From the NCBI GenBank assembly GCA_030592575.1, contig JAUVIV010000005.1, forward strand, positions 1-48,441: a DNA stretch of 48,441 bases. The letters are read 5' to 3'. The DNA is from a bacterium. Lineage in GTDB: Bacteria > Hydrothermota > UBA3073 > JACQXS01. Below are positions 15,880-24,157 of the stretch, piece by piece; within the stretch, counting starts at the first letter, position 1; each line of letters starts with the position of its first letter. The notes beneath the pieces were generated by a model. That model worked only from the letters and a program-made list of their open reading frames with translations. It did no database searches and was not told the origin of the DNA. A program made the position numbers and the translations under genes.

Positions 15880-17391
15880 ATGAAAGATATTCGTAGAGAG
15901 ATTCCGAGTATTGATAAATTGATAAAAAATAGTTGTTTTAAGGAGCATCCTCATAAATTGGTTCGTGAAATTCTTCGTAATACCACAGATAAATGGCGAG
16001 AAAAAATGAGAAAGACAGGTAACAATCAACAGTTGACAGTTAACGACTTGCAAAAGATTATAATACAGGAGACGCTTGTTGAATTAGAAAAAGTAGGGGC
16101 ATCTTGCGATACACCCAATTTCAAAAGAGTTATCAATGCTACTGGAGTTATTTTAAATACTAACCTCGGCAGAGCTCCTATTTCGAAACCTATATTGAAA
16201 TCTTTTGTACAAATCGGAAGTTCGTATTCTAATTTGGAATTTTCTCTTGAAACAGGTGAAAGAGGTAATAGGCACTCTCATATTGAAGAGCTTTTGAAAA
16301 AACTTACAGGAGCAGAGGCAGGCATTGTAGTTAATAATAACGCATTCGCACTGCTTCTAATTTTGGATACATTTGCAAAAGGTAAAGAAGTAATTGCTTC
16401 ACGAGGCGAATTAATAGAAATAGGTGGTTCGTTCAGATTGCCTGATATTTTGAACAAAAGCGGATGCAAACTCATAGAAGTAGGAACAACGAATCGTACT
16501 TATATTGAGGACTATGAAAAAAGCATTACAAAAAACACCGCATTATTGTTGAAAGCTCACACTTCCAATTATAAAATTATAGGTTTTACTCATACTTCCT
16601 CATTCAAAGAAATAGCAGCATTGGGCAAAAAACATAATATCTTAACTGTGGAAGATTTGGGTAGTGGACTACTTGTTGACCTACAGAATATAGGAGCACG
16701 CTATGGCGTGTCTTTACCGTATGAGCCAACGATTCAAGAAGCAGTTAAATCAGGTATAGATATTGTGAGTTTTAGTGGAGATAAATTATTAGGAGGTCCG
16801 CAATGTGGGATTATAATTGGTAAGGAAAAATATATAACTTTGCTTAAAAAGAATCCATTGTTTAGGGCTTTGCGTGTCGGGAAATTTACATTAGCTTGTT
16901 TGGAATCAATACTGCGAATTTATTTATACGAAGATGCTCCTGTTAGCAAAATCCCGCATCTGTCTATGATTACAGAGCCAGTTGCGAGCGTAAAAAAACG
17001 TGCAGAAAAATTATACAATAAACTTTCTAAAACATTAGGAAATGTAGGGGCGGTTCGCGAACCGCCCGTACTAAAATTAGAAGAATCAGAAGCAGAAATA
17101 GGTGGTGGAGCTTATCCCGGAGTAAAAATTCCAAGCTTTGCTGTAACTATCTCTTTGCCGGATGACAGGTCAGGAGACCTGTCCCTACCCGAAAAGGAAA
17201 ATTATTCTCCAGATTCTATAGCCAAAAAATTAAGAGAATGTAACCCACCAATTATCTCTCGTATAGCAAATAATAAAGTATGGTTAGATTTAAAAACAAT
17301 ATTTGAAGACGATATTGATTTGATTGTAGAGTGTTTTAAAAAATTATCACGAAACTCAGAAAATTCAGAAAGCATGAAAAATTGTAATTAA
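15880..17391 (+). CDS. selA: L-seryl-tRNA(Sec) selenium transferase
   Basis: SelA uses pyridoxal phosphate to convert seryl-tRNA(Sec) to selenocysteinyl-tRNA(Sec) with selenophosphate. Family segments are IPSIDKLIKN at the start, RVINATGVILNTNLGRAP, EDLGSGLLVD, and FSGDKLLGGPQ with the PLP lysine at about residue 302, followed by the C-terminal NPPIISRI. I chose ATG 15880; a TTG nine bases upstream is also possible. At 503 residues it is somewhat longer than usual, partly from two in-frame palindromic repeats (VGAVREPPV and the segment starting DDRSGDLSLP) in the C-terminal domain. selB and tRNA-Sec lie downstream. The leader is a repeat and no good ribosome site is visible. Confidence 0.95.
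   Translation: MKDIRREIPSIDKLIKNSCFKEHPHKLVREILRNTTDKWREKMRKTGNNQQLTVNDLQKIIIQETLVELEKVGASCDTPNFKRVINATGVILNTNLGRAPISKPILKSFVQIGSSYSNLEFSLETGERGNRHSHIEELLKKLTGAEAGIVVNNNAFALLLILDTFAKGKEVIASRGELIEIGGSFRLPDILNKSGCKLIEVGTTNRTYIEDYEKSITKNTALLLKAHTSNYKIIGFTHTSSFKEIAALGKKHNILTVEDLGSGLLVDLQNIGARYGVSLPYEPTIQEAVKSGIDIVSFSGDKLLGGPQCGIIIGKEKYITLLKKNPLFRALRVGKFTLACLESILRIYLYEDAPVSKIPHLSMITEPVASVKKRAEKLYNKLSKTLGNVGAVREPPVLKLEESEAEIGGGAYPGVKIPSFAVTISLPDDRSGDLSLPEKENYSPDSIAKKLRECNPPIISRIANNKVWLDLKTIFEDDIDLIVECFKKLSRNSENSESMKNCN
17044..17070 (+). repeat. 27-nt palindromic repeat in frame within selA (first)
   Basis: Core GGGCGGTTCGCGAACCGCCC is a perfect 20-base palindrome, bounded by GTAG and GTA. Nine codons (VGAVREPPV). 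It belongs to the same group as the GTAGGGGC elements at 30914 and 37863. Confidence 0.9.
17161..17188 (+). repeat. 28-nt palindromic repeat in frame within selA (second)
   Basis: GACAGGTC and GACCTGTC arms around AGGA, followed by CCTAC. It encodes DDRSGDLSLP in a part of SelA that is shorter in typical homologues. Confidence 0.8.
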
Positions 17392-17440
17392 ATAATTTCG
17401 TGTTTTCGTGATGGGTTTATTAAAGCAGTAAAAAAATGGG
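17376..17440 (+). repeat. Direct repeat, copy 1, after selA
   Basis: Starts GAAAAATTGTAATTAAATAA, continues TTTCGTG, and ends in an A-run followed by TGGG. It matches 18991-19048 apart from an extra 8-base TTTTCGTG unit and a few substitutions. Copy 1 contains the selA stop; copy 2 contains the stop of the 209-residue gene and the selB start. Confidence 0.85.
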
Positions 17441-17483
17441 TTTAACTAAATTCTACCGCAAAGACGCAGCAGAGATTGCAGAG

Positions 17484-17511
17484 TGTCATTCTGAGCGAAG
17501 CGAAGGAATCT
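17484..17511. repeat. Single arm of the GTCATT/AATCT palindromic family
   Basis: Starts TGTCATTCTGAGCGAAGCG and ends GGAATCT. It is embedded in ACGCAG/TTGTGTTC-type repeat sequence between selA and the cyclase-like gene. Confidence 0.8.
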
Positions 17512-17557
17512 TGTTTTTCTTTGTGTTCTTTGTGGTGAAATTTTTTGTGTTTTCGTG

Positions 17558-18316
17558 ATGAGTTTTTTTGATGTGATGAAAAATAAATGGTCATTGTTTA
17601 TTGATATAGAGGGTTTTTCTTCTATGTATCGGAAAGGTGAAGAAGAGAAAGCATTGAAACTTCTTTCTGATCTTATGTGTGATTCGTACAGGATTGGGAA
17701 AATTCGTTCAGATGATTCTAACAGACTTTTTATTTATCAATTTGGCGACGGTTTTCTTTTTTGCCCAGACTTTGAGGAGTCCGATTTAGAGAGACCTATA
17801 TCAATTGCTATTGCGTTAATGCAATTGACCATTTTGAAAGATGGATTTGTAAGAGTTGCTATTTCTTGTGGTGAAATGGCAGATATTCTTGGTTGTTATC
17901 ACAAAGAGATACGAGATAATGTTAAGGATGGTAACATAGGACTTGGTGCGGGAATTATGACTATCAATCAAGTAATGGGAACTGCACTTATCAATGCCCA
18001 TAAATTATCAAAGGATGGACCTAAGGGTCCACTATTGTTATTAGACAGTGAGTTGGACGCTCAGGTAAAACAGGTAGAAAATATAAAAGTTTATAAATGT
18101 GATAATCATATCTTGATTGACTGGATTCATTCTGAAGTTGCATCGGTAGATAAGATTTTCGAGAAGATAGGTTTAGGTGTGCCTTCTTCAGAAACCCTTG
18201 AAGAAAAAGTTAAGACCTATACTGATGAATTACCTGATAAATTGAAAGCATGGAAGAAAAACGCAGAGATTTTGATTAGAGGAGGAAAACTCTGTCCCAA
18301 TATGAACATCTGTTGA
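17558..18316 (+). CDS. Class III nucleotide-cyclase-like domain protein inserted between selA and selB
   Basis: The ~250-residue protein has the outline of a class III adenylate/guanylate cyclase homology domain: LFIDIEGFSSMYRKG near residue 15 and QFGDGFLFCPDF near residue 65, each holding a potential metal-binding Asp, then RVAISCGEMADI. No receiver, HAMP or membrane segment is seen. The usual transition-state Asn/Arg pair is not obvious, so catalysis is doubtful and it may be a degenerate sensor. ATG 17558 is chosen (GTG 17555 precedes it). Together with the next gene it separates selA from selB between direct repeats, so it is probably a later insertion with no proven tie to selenium. Confidence 0.55.
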   Translation: MSFFDVMKNKWSLFIDIEGFSSMYRKGEEEKALKLLSDLMCDSYRIGKIRSDDSNRLFIYQFGDGFLFCPDFEESDLERPISIAIALMQLTILKDGFVRVAISCGEMADILGCYHKEIRDNVKDGNIGLGAGIMTINQVMGTALINAHKLSKDGPKGPLLLLDSELDAQVKQVENIKVYKCDNHILIDWIHSEVASVDKIFEKIGLGVPSSETLEEKVKTYTDELPDKLKAWKKNAEILIRGGKLCPNMNIC

Positions 18317-18372
18317 TTTACTTAGTTTTACACGATTGAAGTCTGGTAAAATATGAATTATTAGGAGGTAAA

Positions 18373-19002
18373 ATGATACTTTGTATTTTTATGTTTCTTT
18401 TGTTGCCAGATATTGCTGAAATTACAGATTTTAGAAACACAAGATGGGGAATGAGCATAGAAGAAGTAAGAGGGATTGAAGATGATTCAGCATTTATAGA
18501 CAGTTCCAAATGGAAAGAAAACATAGATAGATTGAGTTATTATGAAAATCCGCTTGTATCGGGCAATGCGAGAAATTATTATTTCTTTGATAATAGGTTA
18601 TTTTGTGGGAGCTATGACTTGGAAACAGAATACTGTTATAAAAATCTCTATGGCGACCGTTATTGCAAAAGAGATCATGAAGAAGAACTTTATGACTATG
18701 AACGGATAAAGGAACTATTGACCAAAAAATACGGTAATCCAAGTGAAGATAAACATATTTGGGAAATTGATTCAATGGTAAAGTACTATGGCTTTGATGG
18801 TGGTCCTTATGATGGTAAAGTACCACTTTATTATGAAGTGCCTGAAATTGCTATTAGAGAAGGATATTTGGAATATTATACAATATGGGAAACCCAAAGG
18901 ACAGATATTGACTTACTTCTTAATAGTGAGTGGTTCAGACTAAGATATGGAAGCATTGAGTTGCAAAAGTTAAAGAAAGAAAAGTTATTAGAAAAATTGT
19001 AA
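18373..19002 (+). CDS. Secreted protein of unknown function (FRNTRWGMS motif)
   Basis: A short hydrophobic N-terminus (ILCIFMFLLLPDIAE) suggests a signal peptide. The mature part starts FRNTRWGMSIEEVR, a pattern seen at the start of many small exported proteins, and is rich in Tyr, Asp and Glu, with two Cys pairs in CGSYDLETEYC and the following DRYC. An AGGAGG site fixes the start. The C-terminal codons and stop (GAAAAATTGTAA) are part of the direct repeat found again at the end of selA. I do not recognise a function. Confidence 0.7.
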   Translation: MILCIFMFLLLPDIAEITDFRNTRWGMSIEEVRGIEDDSAFIDSSKWKENIDRLSYYENPLVSGNARNYYFFDNRLFCGSYDLETEYCYKNLYGDRYCKRDHEEELYDYERIKELLTKKYGNPSEDKHIWEIDSMVKYYGFDGGPYDGKVPLYYEVPEIAIREGYLEYYTIWETQRTDIDLLLNSEWFRLRYGSIELQKLKKEKLLEKL

Positions 19003-19048
19003 TTAAATAATTTCGTGATGGTTTTGTTGAGGCAATAAAAAAAATGGG
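18991..19048 (+). repeat. Direct repeat, copy 2, before selB
   Basis: Second copy of the selA-end/selB-start sequence at 17376-17440. The copies bracket a 1.6-kb insert carrying two genes. Confidence 0.85.
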
Positions 19049-20858
19049 ATTAATTATTGGAACAGCAGGTCATGTAGATCATGGCAAGACAGAACTTATA
19101 AAAGCACTTACAGGAATAGACACTGATAGACTTCCGGAAGAAAAAGAGAGAAAAATGACTATCGTGCTTGGCTTTGCTTTTATAGATTTCCCAAAATACG
19201 GGAGAATCGGAATAATAGATGTGCCTGGTCATGAAAGATATTTGAAAAATATGGTTACCGGAGTAAGCGGGATAGATTTAGCTCTACTTGTCATTGCCGC
19301 AGATGAAGGGATAATGCCACAAACTAAGGAGCATTTTGAAATCTTGGGCTTTGCTGGAATAGAAAAAATAATAATAGTATTGACTAAGATTGACCTTGTA
19401 GATGAGGAGTTAATGGAATCTGCTATTATGGAAATTCAAGATTTACTTGAAGGCACCCCGTATGCTGATAGCAAAATCATAAAAGTCTCTTCCAAAACCG
19501 GCAAAGGACTATCGGAACTCAAGCAAACATTAGATGAAACGGTTTGTAGTATGCCAATAAAAAAGACATCAGGAATACCCATTTTACCAATTGACCGTAC
19601 TTTTATGCTTAAAGGTGTGGGTACTGTAGCTACCGGCAGTGTTATGAATGGAACTTTAAAAGTTGGAAATAAAATTTATATCTACCCACAGAAATTAACC
19701 TCAAAAATAAAACAAATACAAGTTCATAACAAACTTGAAAACGAGATAGGAGCAGGACATAGAGTTGGAGCAAATCTTGCAAATATAAAAGTTAGTGAAG
19801 TTAATATAGGGGATGTAATATCAGAGGAAGGAAGCTTATTCACCACAAGAATAATTGATACAAAGTTAGAACTTCGACCCGGTATGACTGTAAAACATTG
19901 GACGAGAGTGAGAGTACATATTTTAACTAATGAAGTTTTGGGAAGAATTAGACTATTGAAAAACGAGAAATATTGTCAGATATTATTGGAAAAACCTGTA
20001 GTAGCTTGGTTTAAAAATAAATTTATAATAAGAAACTATTCCCCTGTGTATTTAATTGGAAGTGGGACAGCACTAAATCCAAGAGCATCCGGACATAAAA
20101 GAAAAGACGAGAAAATTATTCAATTGCTGGAATTTAGAGAAAAACATAATATGGAAGAAATAATAACCGAAGAGATTAAACATAAATATTGGAAAATAGA
20201 AAACTTCAAAAAAACTTTATTTACCCCCGATAATGAATTTGATAATACATTGAAAAAACTAATAGATTCAGGAACTGTTAAAATAATTTCACAGTATATT
20301 ATTGGTAAATCTACTTCTGAAAAAATAAAGAATAAAATTATTGCTGAATTAGAAAGTTTTTATAAGATGAGTAATGAGATGAAAATTGGCGTACCCAAAG
20401 AAGAATTAAGAAAAAAAGTTGATATAGAACAAAAGTTATTTGATTCCTTTATTCCTGAATTGGATGAGATTGAAATCACAAAAGATAAAGTGCGGCTTAG
20501 AAGTTGGAAATCATCATTAAACGAGACACAACTACTGGAATTAAAAAAAGTGGAAGAAAATGCACGAGCTGGGTTTTGTTCTTTCAAAGAATTCAATAGG
20601 GAAACAATAGGAATATTATTAGAAGAAAAGAAAATAATAAATATAAAAAGTGAATTTTTTGTGCATAAAGATGTTGTAGAAATGTGGAAAAATGATATAA
20701 AAAAATACATAGAGAATAATCAAGGAATAAGTATAGGAGATATAAAAAGAATTTTAAATGCTACAAGAAAATATGTTGTTCCCTTTGCAGAATACCTTGA
20801 TGGAATAAGTTTTACGAAAAGGGTAGGAGATAAAAGAGTACTATATGGAGGTGGATAG
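19044..20858 (+). CDS. selB: Selenocysteine-specific elongation factor SelB
   Basis: SelB delivers Sec-tRNA(Sec) to UGA codons and binds the SECIS hairpin of selenoprotein mRNAs. The 604-residue protein has an EF-Tu-like GTPase with G1 GHVDHGKT (residues 9-16), G2 ERKMTIVLGFAF, G3 DVPGH and G4 TKID. Beta-barrel domains follow, then C-terminal winged-helix domains for RNA binding. The expected GIT of the G2 region reads KMT here, a mild variation. The last codons (GGA GGT GGA TAG) are also the 5' strand of the tRNA-Sec acceptor stem. No selD or selenoprotein gene is visible in the window. Confidence 0.96.
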   Translation: MGLIIGTAGHVDHGKTELIKALTGIDTDRLPEEKERKMTIVLGFAFIDFPKYGRIGIIDVPGHERYLKNMVTGVSGIDLALLVIAADEGIMPQTKEHFEILGFAGIEKIIIVLTKIDLVDEELMESAIMEIQDLLEGTPYADSKIIKVSSKTGKGLSELKQTLDETVCSMPIKKTSGIPILPIDRTFMLKGVGTVATGSVMNGTLKVGNKIYIYPQKLTSKIKQIQVHNKLENEIGAGHRVGANLANIKVSEVNIGDVISEEGSLFTTRIIDTKLELRPGMTVKHWTRVRVHILTNEVLGRIRLLKNEKYCQILLEKPVVAWFKNKFIIRNYSPVYLIGSGTALNPRASGHKRKDEKIIQLLEFREKHNMEEIITEEIKHKYWKIENFKKTLFTPDNEFDNTLKKLIDSGTVKIISQYIIGKSTSEKIKNKIIAELESFYKMSNEMKIGVPKEELRKKVDIEQKLFDSFIPELDEIEITKDKVRLRSWKSSLNETQLLELKKVEENARAGFCSFKEFNRETIGILLEEKKIINIKSEFFVHKDVVEMWKNDIKKYIENNQGISIGDIKRILNATRKYVVPFAEYLDGISFTKRVGDKRVLYGGG

Positions 20859-20941
20859 GGGCTGGTGTCCCTGCTGGACTTCAAATCCAGTTTCTCGTCC
20901 AAAAGGCGGGAGGTAGGTTCGATTCCTACACACCTCCGCCA
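20847..20941 (+). tRNA. selC: tRNA-Sec (anticodon TCA), overlapping the 3' end of selB
   Basis: The 95-base gene shows all the features of selenocysteine tRNA. The acceptor GGAGGTG pairs with CACCTCC, with an eighth position that is not a standard pair. The D-stem has six base pairs (AGGGGC/GTCCCT) with a TGGT loop. The anticodon arm is CTGGA-CTTCAAA-TCCAG with TCA centred. A long variable arm spans about 20891-20912, the T-arm is GTAGG-TTCGATT-CCTAC, and the end is G plus encoded CCA. Its first 12 bases overlap the selB coding end and stop. Very secure from structure. Confidence 0.96.
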
Positions 20942-21023
20942 TTTTTTAAGTCACTAAGAATTGTCCAATATACTTAAATAATTTTACGGAATTACAAGTT
21001 AATACAAAATTTTTCAAGGTACG

Positions 21024-21140
21024 CGAATAAAAACATAAACACGAATTTATCACGAACAGAATTTCTTTTGTTGGTTTTATACCGAACTGTCGTCAAAATA
21101 CTTAAAAGGTTTGCGTGCGAGGATACCCGCAAGAGCATCG
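21024..21140. repeat. Repeat-bearing intergenic stretch between tRNA-Sec and the LysR gene
   Basis: Bases 21024-21061 are an inverted 38-base copy of 13918-13955. Bases 21106-21140 (GGTTTGCGTGCGAGGA onwards) are an inverted relative of 30780-30813. No gene is seen here. Confidence 0.8.
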
Positions 21141-21189
21141 TAGAGTGGTTTCATTTCTTATTGTGTTAATCCGGTATAATCTTATATTT

Positions 21190-22092
21190 TTAATTAAATG
21201 GATATTTTATGAAAGATTGAACGGCACGACTTTTTGTACCTGCTTTTAAAAATACCATATAGAAGCAGCGGGAAATATTCAAATTACCTGAATCTAACTT
21301 AACATTTACTTTTCGTAGAGTAGAGACATATTGCAATATACCTTTGCCTTTAATCGCCCATTCTGACAAGAATGATATACCTAATCCGGTTTCTACACCT
21401 TGTTTCACTGCCTCTGTACTTCCAAGTTCCATAACGATATTGAGCCCTTTTATTCCTTTGTTTTTCAATGTTTTCTCTATCGTATCCCTTGTGCCCGAAC
21501 CTTCTTCACGCCAAATAAATTTACCTGTTTTCAATTCTTTAAGGGTAATATTTTTCTTTATCACCCACGGATGACGAAAATTAACTGCAAGCACTATTTT
21601 ATCTTTTGCTAACTCAATATATTCTAATTTCTTATCTTTTATTTTCTCGCCAACTACTCCTATTTCAAGTCTATGCTCAAGGATTTTGGTAATTATGTCT
21701 TTGCTGTTTGAAATTCTGACGGATACATTTACATCAGGATATTGTTGCTTAAAATTATTTAAAACTCTTGGCAGGATATAAGTTCCGGGAATTGTGCTTG
21801 CACCAATAATCAGATGTCCCTTTACGTCATCGTTTAATTCATTAACCTTATCTTTGGACTCATCAACAAGTTTAAGGATTCTTTTTGCATAAGTATAAAG
21901 TATTTTCCCGCTCTCGGTAAGCATGACCTCTCTTTGTGAACGGTCAAAAAGTGTAGTATCATAAAATTTTTCTAATGCTGAGATTTGACTACTTATTGTA
22001 GATTGAGTGCGATATACCAGTTCACCGGCTTTAGTGAAACTCTTTTTATCCGCTACCGCACAGAATGTCCTAAGATTTTGTAATTCTATCAT
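21190..22092 (-). CDS. LysR-family transcriptional regulator, possibly selenium-metabolism associated
   Basis: The 300-residue protein has an N-terminal winged helix-turn-helix (LRTFCAVADKKSFTKAGELV, then QSTISSQISALE) and a CysB-type effector domain (GHLIIGASTIPGTYILPRVL, GLGISFLSEWAI). It is convergent with selA-selB-tRNA-Sec. LysR regulators of the subgroup often annotated as selenium-metabolism associated occur in this context, so it may respond to selenium or sulfur status (inference from context). Targets are not visible. It has no close divergent partner gene; the 400 bases upstream hold a repeat. Confidence 0.88.
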   Translation of the reverse strand: MIELQNLRTFCAVADKKSFTKAGELVYRTQSTISSQISALEKFYDTTLFDRSQREVMLTESGKILYTYAKRILKLVDESKDKVNELNDDVKGHLIIGASTIPGTYILPRVLNNFKQQYPDVNVSVRISNSKDIITKILEHRLEIGVVGEKIKDKKLEYIELAKDKIVLAVNFRHPWVIKKNITLKELKTGKFIWREEGSGTRDTIEKTLKNKGIKGLNIVMELGSTEAVKQGVETGLGISFLSEWAIKGKGILQYVSTLRKVNVKLDSGNLNISRCFYMVFLKAGTKSRAVQSFIKYPFN

Positions 22093-22163
22093 AGTGCTAT
22101 GTTACTCTAAATCTCTTAAAGTCATTCTATAACCCTTTTATTTGTTACTCTGAATCCTTTGTT

Positions 22164-22259
22164 TGTCATTCTGAAGGAACGAAGCAACTGAAGAATCTCA
22201 TTCATGAGTAAACTCCGTGAAGAGTCTTGAAAGATTCTTCACTATCGCTCAGAATGACA
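22164..22259. repeat. Inverted-pair palindromic element upstream of the LysR gene
   Basis: Close copy of 15764-15863: a left arm from TGTCATTCTGAAGG to GAAGAATCT and a right arm from AGATTCTTC to CAGAATGACA. The rest of the 22093-22500 gap is AT-rich and shows nothing else I can name. Confidence 0.9.
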
Positions 22260-22500
22260 AAGAGCGCATTCATAATAATGAAAATGTATAATGTAAAGAA
22301 TTTATGGTATTACACCATTATTCAAATACTTAACTATTAAATAGGGCACCTTTTGATTTATATCAACAGTTGGCAGTATGTATATTGCAAGATTTTATTG
22401 CACATAGCTGTTTAAGTTATTACTAAATTTCATTACTTGCATTTGCTTTCAATTTGCTACTAAAATCCATATTACATATATATCTTGTTATATTCTGTTT

Positions 22501-23481
22501 TTAAAATAACATATAGCTAACCTCTGTTTTTATATTTTCCAATCCTTTTTTTGCTATTTCGAAATAATCTTTTTTTAATTCATATCCAACAAAATTACGT
22601 TTCAATTTCAAACAAGCAATTCCTGTGCTTCCACTTCCTATAAAAGGGTCTATAACTGTTTGCCCTTCAAATGAAACTAATTTGACCAAATGATACATCA
22701 GGTCTACAGGTTTTAAAGTTGGATGAAAATTAAAATCTTCCTTTTTTTGTCTAACCTTTGGTATTAAAAAGAATTTATCAAAACCATCATTAAATTCTTC
22801 GGTTCTTACTATATTTGAAGCTACCCTACCTTTAGAATGAGGATTATGCCCTACAGTTTTTTCACCATTTGCATATGAAATTCTTGTTTCTTCAATATTT
22901 AATGATCCAGTTGAATATTTAATTATATTTTGTGCAACATTTAATTTTTTTTCAATAGATTTTTGAATTAAAATAATTGGTTCAAAAGCAGGTTTTAATC
23001 CTAATCCAGAACCTTGATACTTTTTGCCCAATTCCGAAGTAGGCTCATATTTAAATTTTTCTTTATTGGCATAATAATTATCTGCACCGTTTTTTTTGTA
23101 GCCTTGGACATATTTGTACTTCCCAATCACTTTACTTTCAATACCCAATTCTTTATCAATATCCAAAGCAACATCTCTACTTTTTGGCATACCATTTAAA
23201 TATGACCAAAACAACACATCTTTAATAATAAATCCACTGTCTTCCAAATCTACCATTAATCTGTGCATCAAGCGTATGGAAGAAAAAACCAAACCAAAAG
23301 CACCTGGTTTTAGAACTCTCAAACTATCTTCCCAAATCTGCCTCTTGGGTAAATCCTTATCCCAATAATGATTTTGATATGAAATGCCATAAGGTGGGTC
23401 AGTAACAATTGCATCGATTGAATTACCAGAAAGTTCTTGCAATTCATAGCAAGATTTATTATATATTTTAAATTCTGACAT
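22501..23481 (-). CDS. Type II DNA methyltransferase (N4-cytosine/N6-adenine, beta class)
   Basis: The 326-residue enzyme carries motif IV DPPY at residues 28-31 before the AdoMet-binding motif DPFIGSGSTG near the C-terminus, the motif order of beta-class amino-methyltransferases. A LKPVDLMYHLVKL segment (motif X) precedes the AdoMet motif. The central region is the likely target-recognition part. It overlaps the upstream nuclease gene by 14 bases, forming a compact restriction-modification pair. The recognised sequence cannot be read from the protein. The pair lies between a LysR gene and a HAD gene and was probably acquired as a unit. Confidence 0.9.
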   Translation of the reverse strand: MSEFKIYNKSCYELQELSGNSIDAIVTDPPYGISYQNHYWDKDLPKRQIWEDSLRVLKPGAFGLVFSSIRLMHRLMVDLEDSGFIIKDVLFWSYLNGMPKSRDVALDIDKELGIESKVIGKYKYVQGYKKNGADNYYANKEKFKYEPTSELGKKYQGSGLGLKPAFEPIILIQKSIEKKLNVAQNIIKYSTGSLNIEETRISYANGEKTVGHNPHSKGRVASNIVRTEEFNDGFDKFFLIPKVRQKKEDFNFHPTLKPVDLMYHLVKLVSFEGQTVIDPFIGSGSTGIACLKLKRNFVGYELKKDYFEIAKKGLENIKTEVSYMLF

Positions 23482-24094
23482 CTTTGGGGCTTTTTAAATC
23501 AGTTAAGGTTAGAATACTTTCAAAAGAAGGTTTGTAACTTATTAGCAGTTTATAAACAAAATGTTTTGTTTTATCTGGTGGAACAACAACATTAAATCCC
23601 CATTCTTTAATCAGTTTTGTAATATCTATATTTTGTGTTGAACGAGTGCTTGTATTTGCTACTGCTCTAACTCTTTTCAACAAATATTTTCCTAATTCAA
23701 TATGTTGACCAAAAACTATAAATTGTAAATCACTTGCACCTTTCCAAATACCAACAGTTGTATATAATCTTTTATCAGAAAATGCTTTAGCTTTTTCCTC
23801 ATTAGTATCATTCCAAGTTCCACCTAAACGATTTGAAAATATGCTACATTGCTTTACTTCTAAAAATTTTATTTTTTTACTATTTTTAGCATCAAATCCG
23901 TGTTTTTCAAAATTTAGTAAATCAAAACCTAAATAATTAGCAACGATTGCATCTCTAATCGTATTAATTGTTGTATCAGTATCATAATTATCAAATTCTG
24001 TTTGAAATTTCGTTAATTCCTCAAGAGCAAAAATACCTTTTGCTCTAAATGATGACGGAATTGGTTTGTAATTTCCTTTTTTAAAAATATTCAT
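23468..24094 (-). CDS. Putative type II restriction endonuclease (PD-(D/E)xK type)
   Basis: The 208-residue protein has a plausible PD-(D/E)xK core: Asp68 in HGFDAKN, then hydrophobic IKFLEVK with Glu79 and Lys81. Its 3' end overlaps the methyltransferase start by 14 bases, which supports a restriction role; nuclease-first order with immediate coupling is common. No close family name is recognised. Its start lies 8 bases after a 15-base imperfect dyad. It could alternatively be another partner protein of the methyltransferase, but the ExK strand favours a nuclease. Confidence 0.7.
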   Translation of the reverse strand: MNIFKKGNYKPIPSSFRAKGIFALEELTKFQTEFDNYDTDTTINTIRDAIVANYLGFDLLNFEKHGFDAKNSKKIKFLEVKQCSIFSNRLGGTWNDTNEEKAKAFSDKRLYTTVGIWKGASDLQFIVFGQHIELGKYLLKRVRAVANTSTRSTQNIDITKLIKEWGFNVVVPPDKTKHFVYKLLISYKPSFESILTLTDLKSPKDVRI

Positions 24095-24102
24095 TGTTCC
24101 TA

Positions 24103-24119
24103 CACCGCCAAATTGGTGG
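24103..24119 (-). promoter_or_regulatory. Dyad over the ribosome-binding region of the restriction endonuclease gene
   Basis: CCGCCAA and TTGGTGG form a near-perfect dyad immediately upstream of the endonuclease start, between promoter and start codon. It could be a regulator or methyltransferase-binding site. No controller-protein gene is present. Confidence 0.4.
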
Positions 24120-24157
24120 AATATAAATAATTGTTTATATTTTTTACCTATTACTTC

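Noticed and set aside
18288-18330. The cyclase-like gene ends with a Cys codon followed by TGA and two more codons before TAG, suggesting a C-terminal selenocysteine next to the sel genes.
   Set aside because: The extension would be only three residues, no downstream SECIS-like hairpin is evident, and the family has no known C-terminal selenocysteine.
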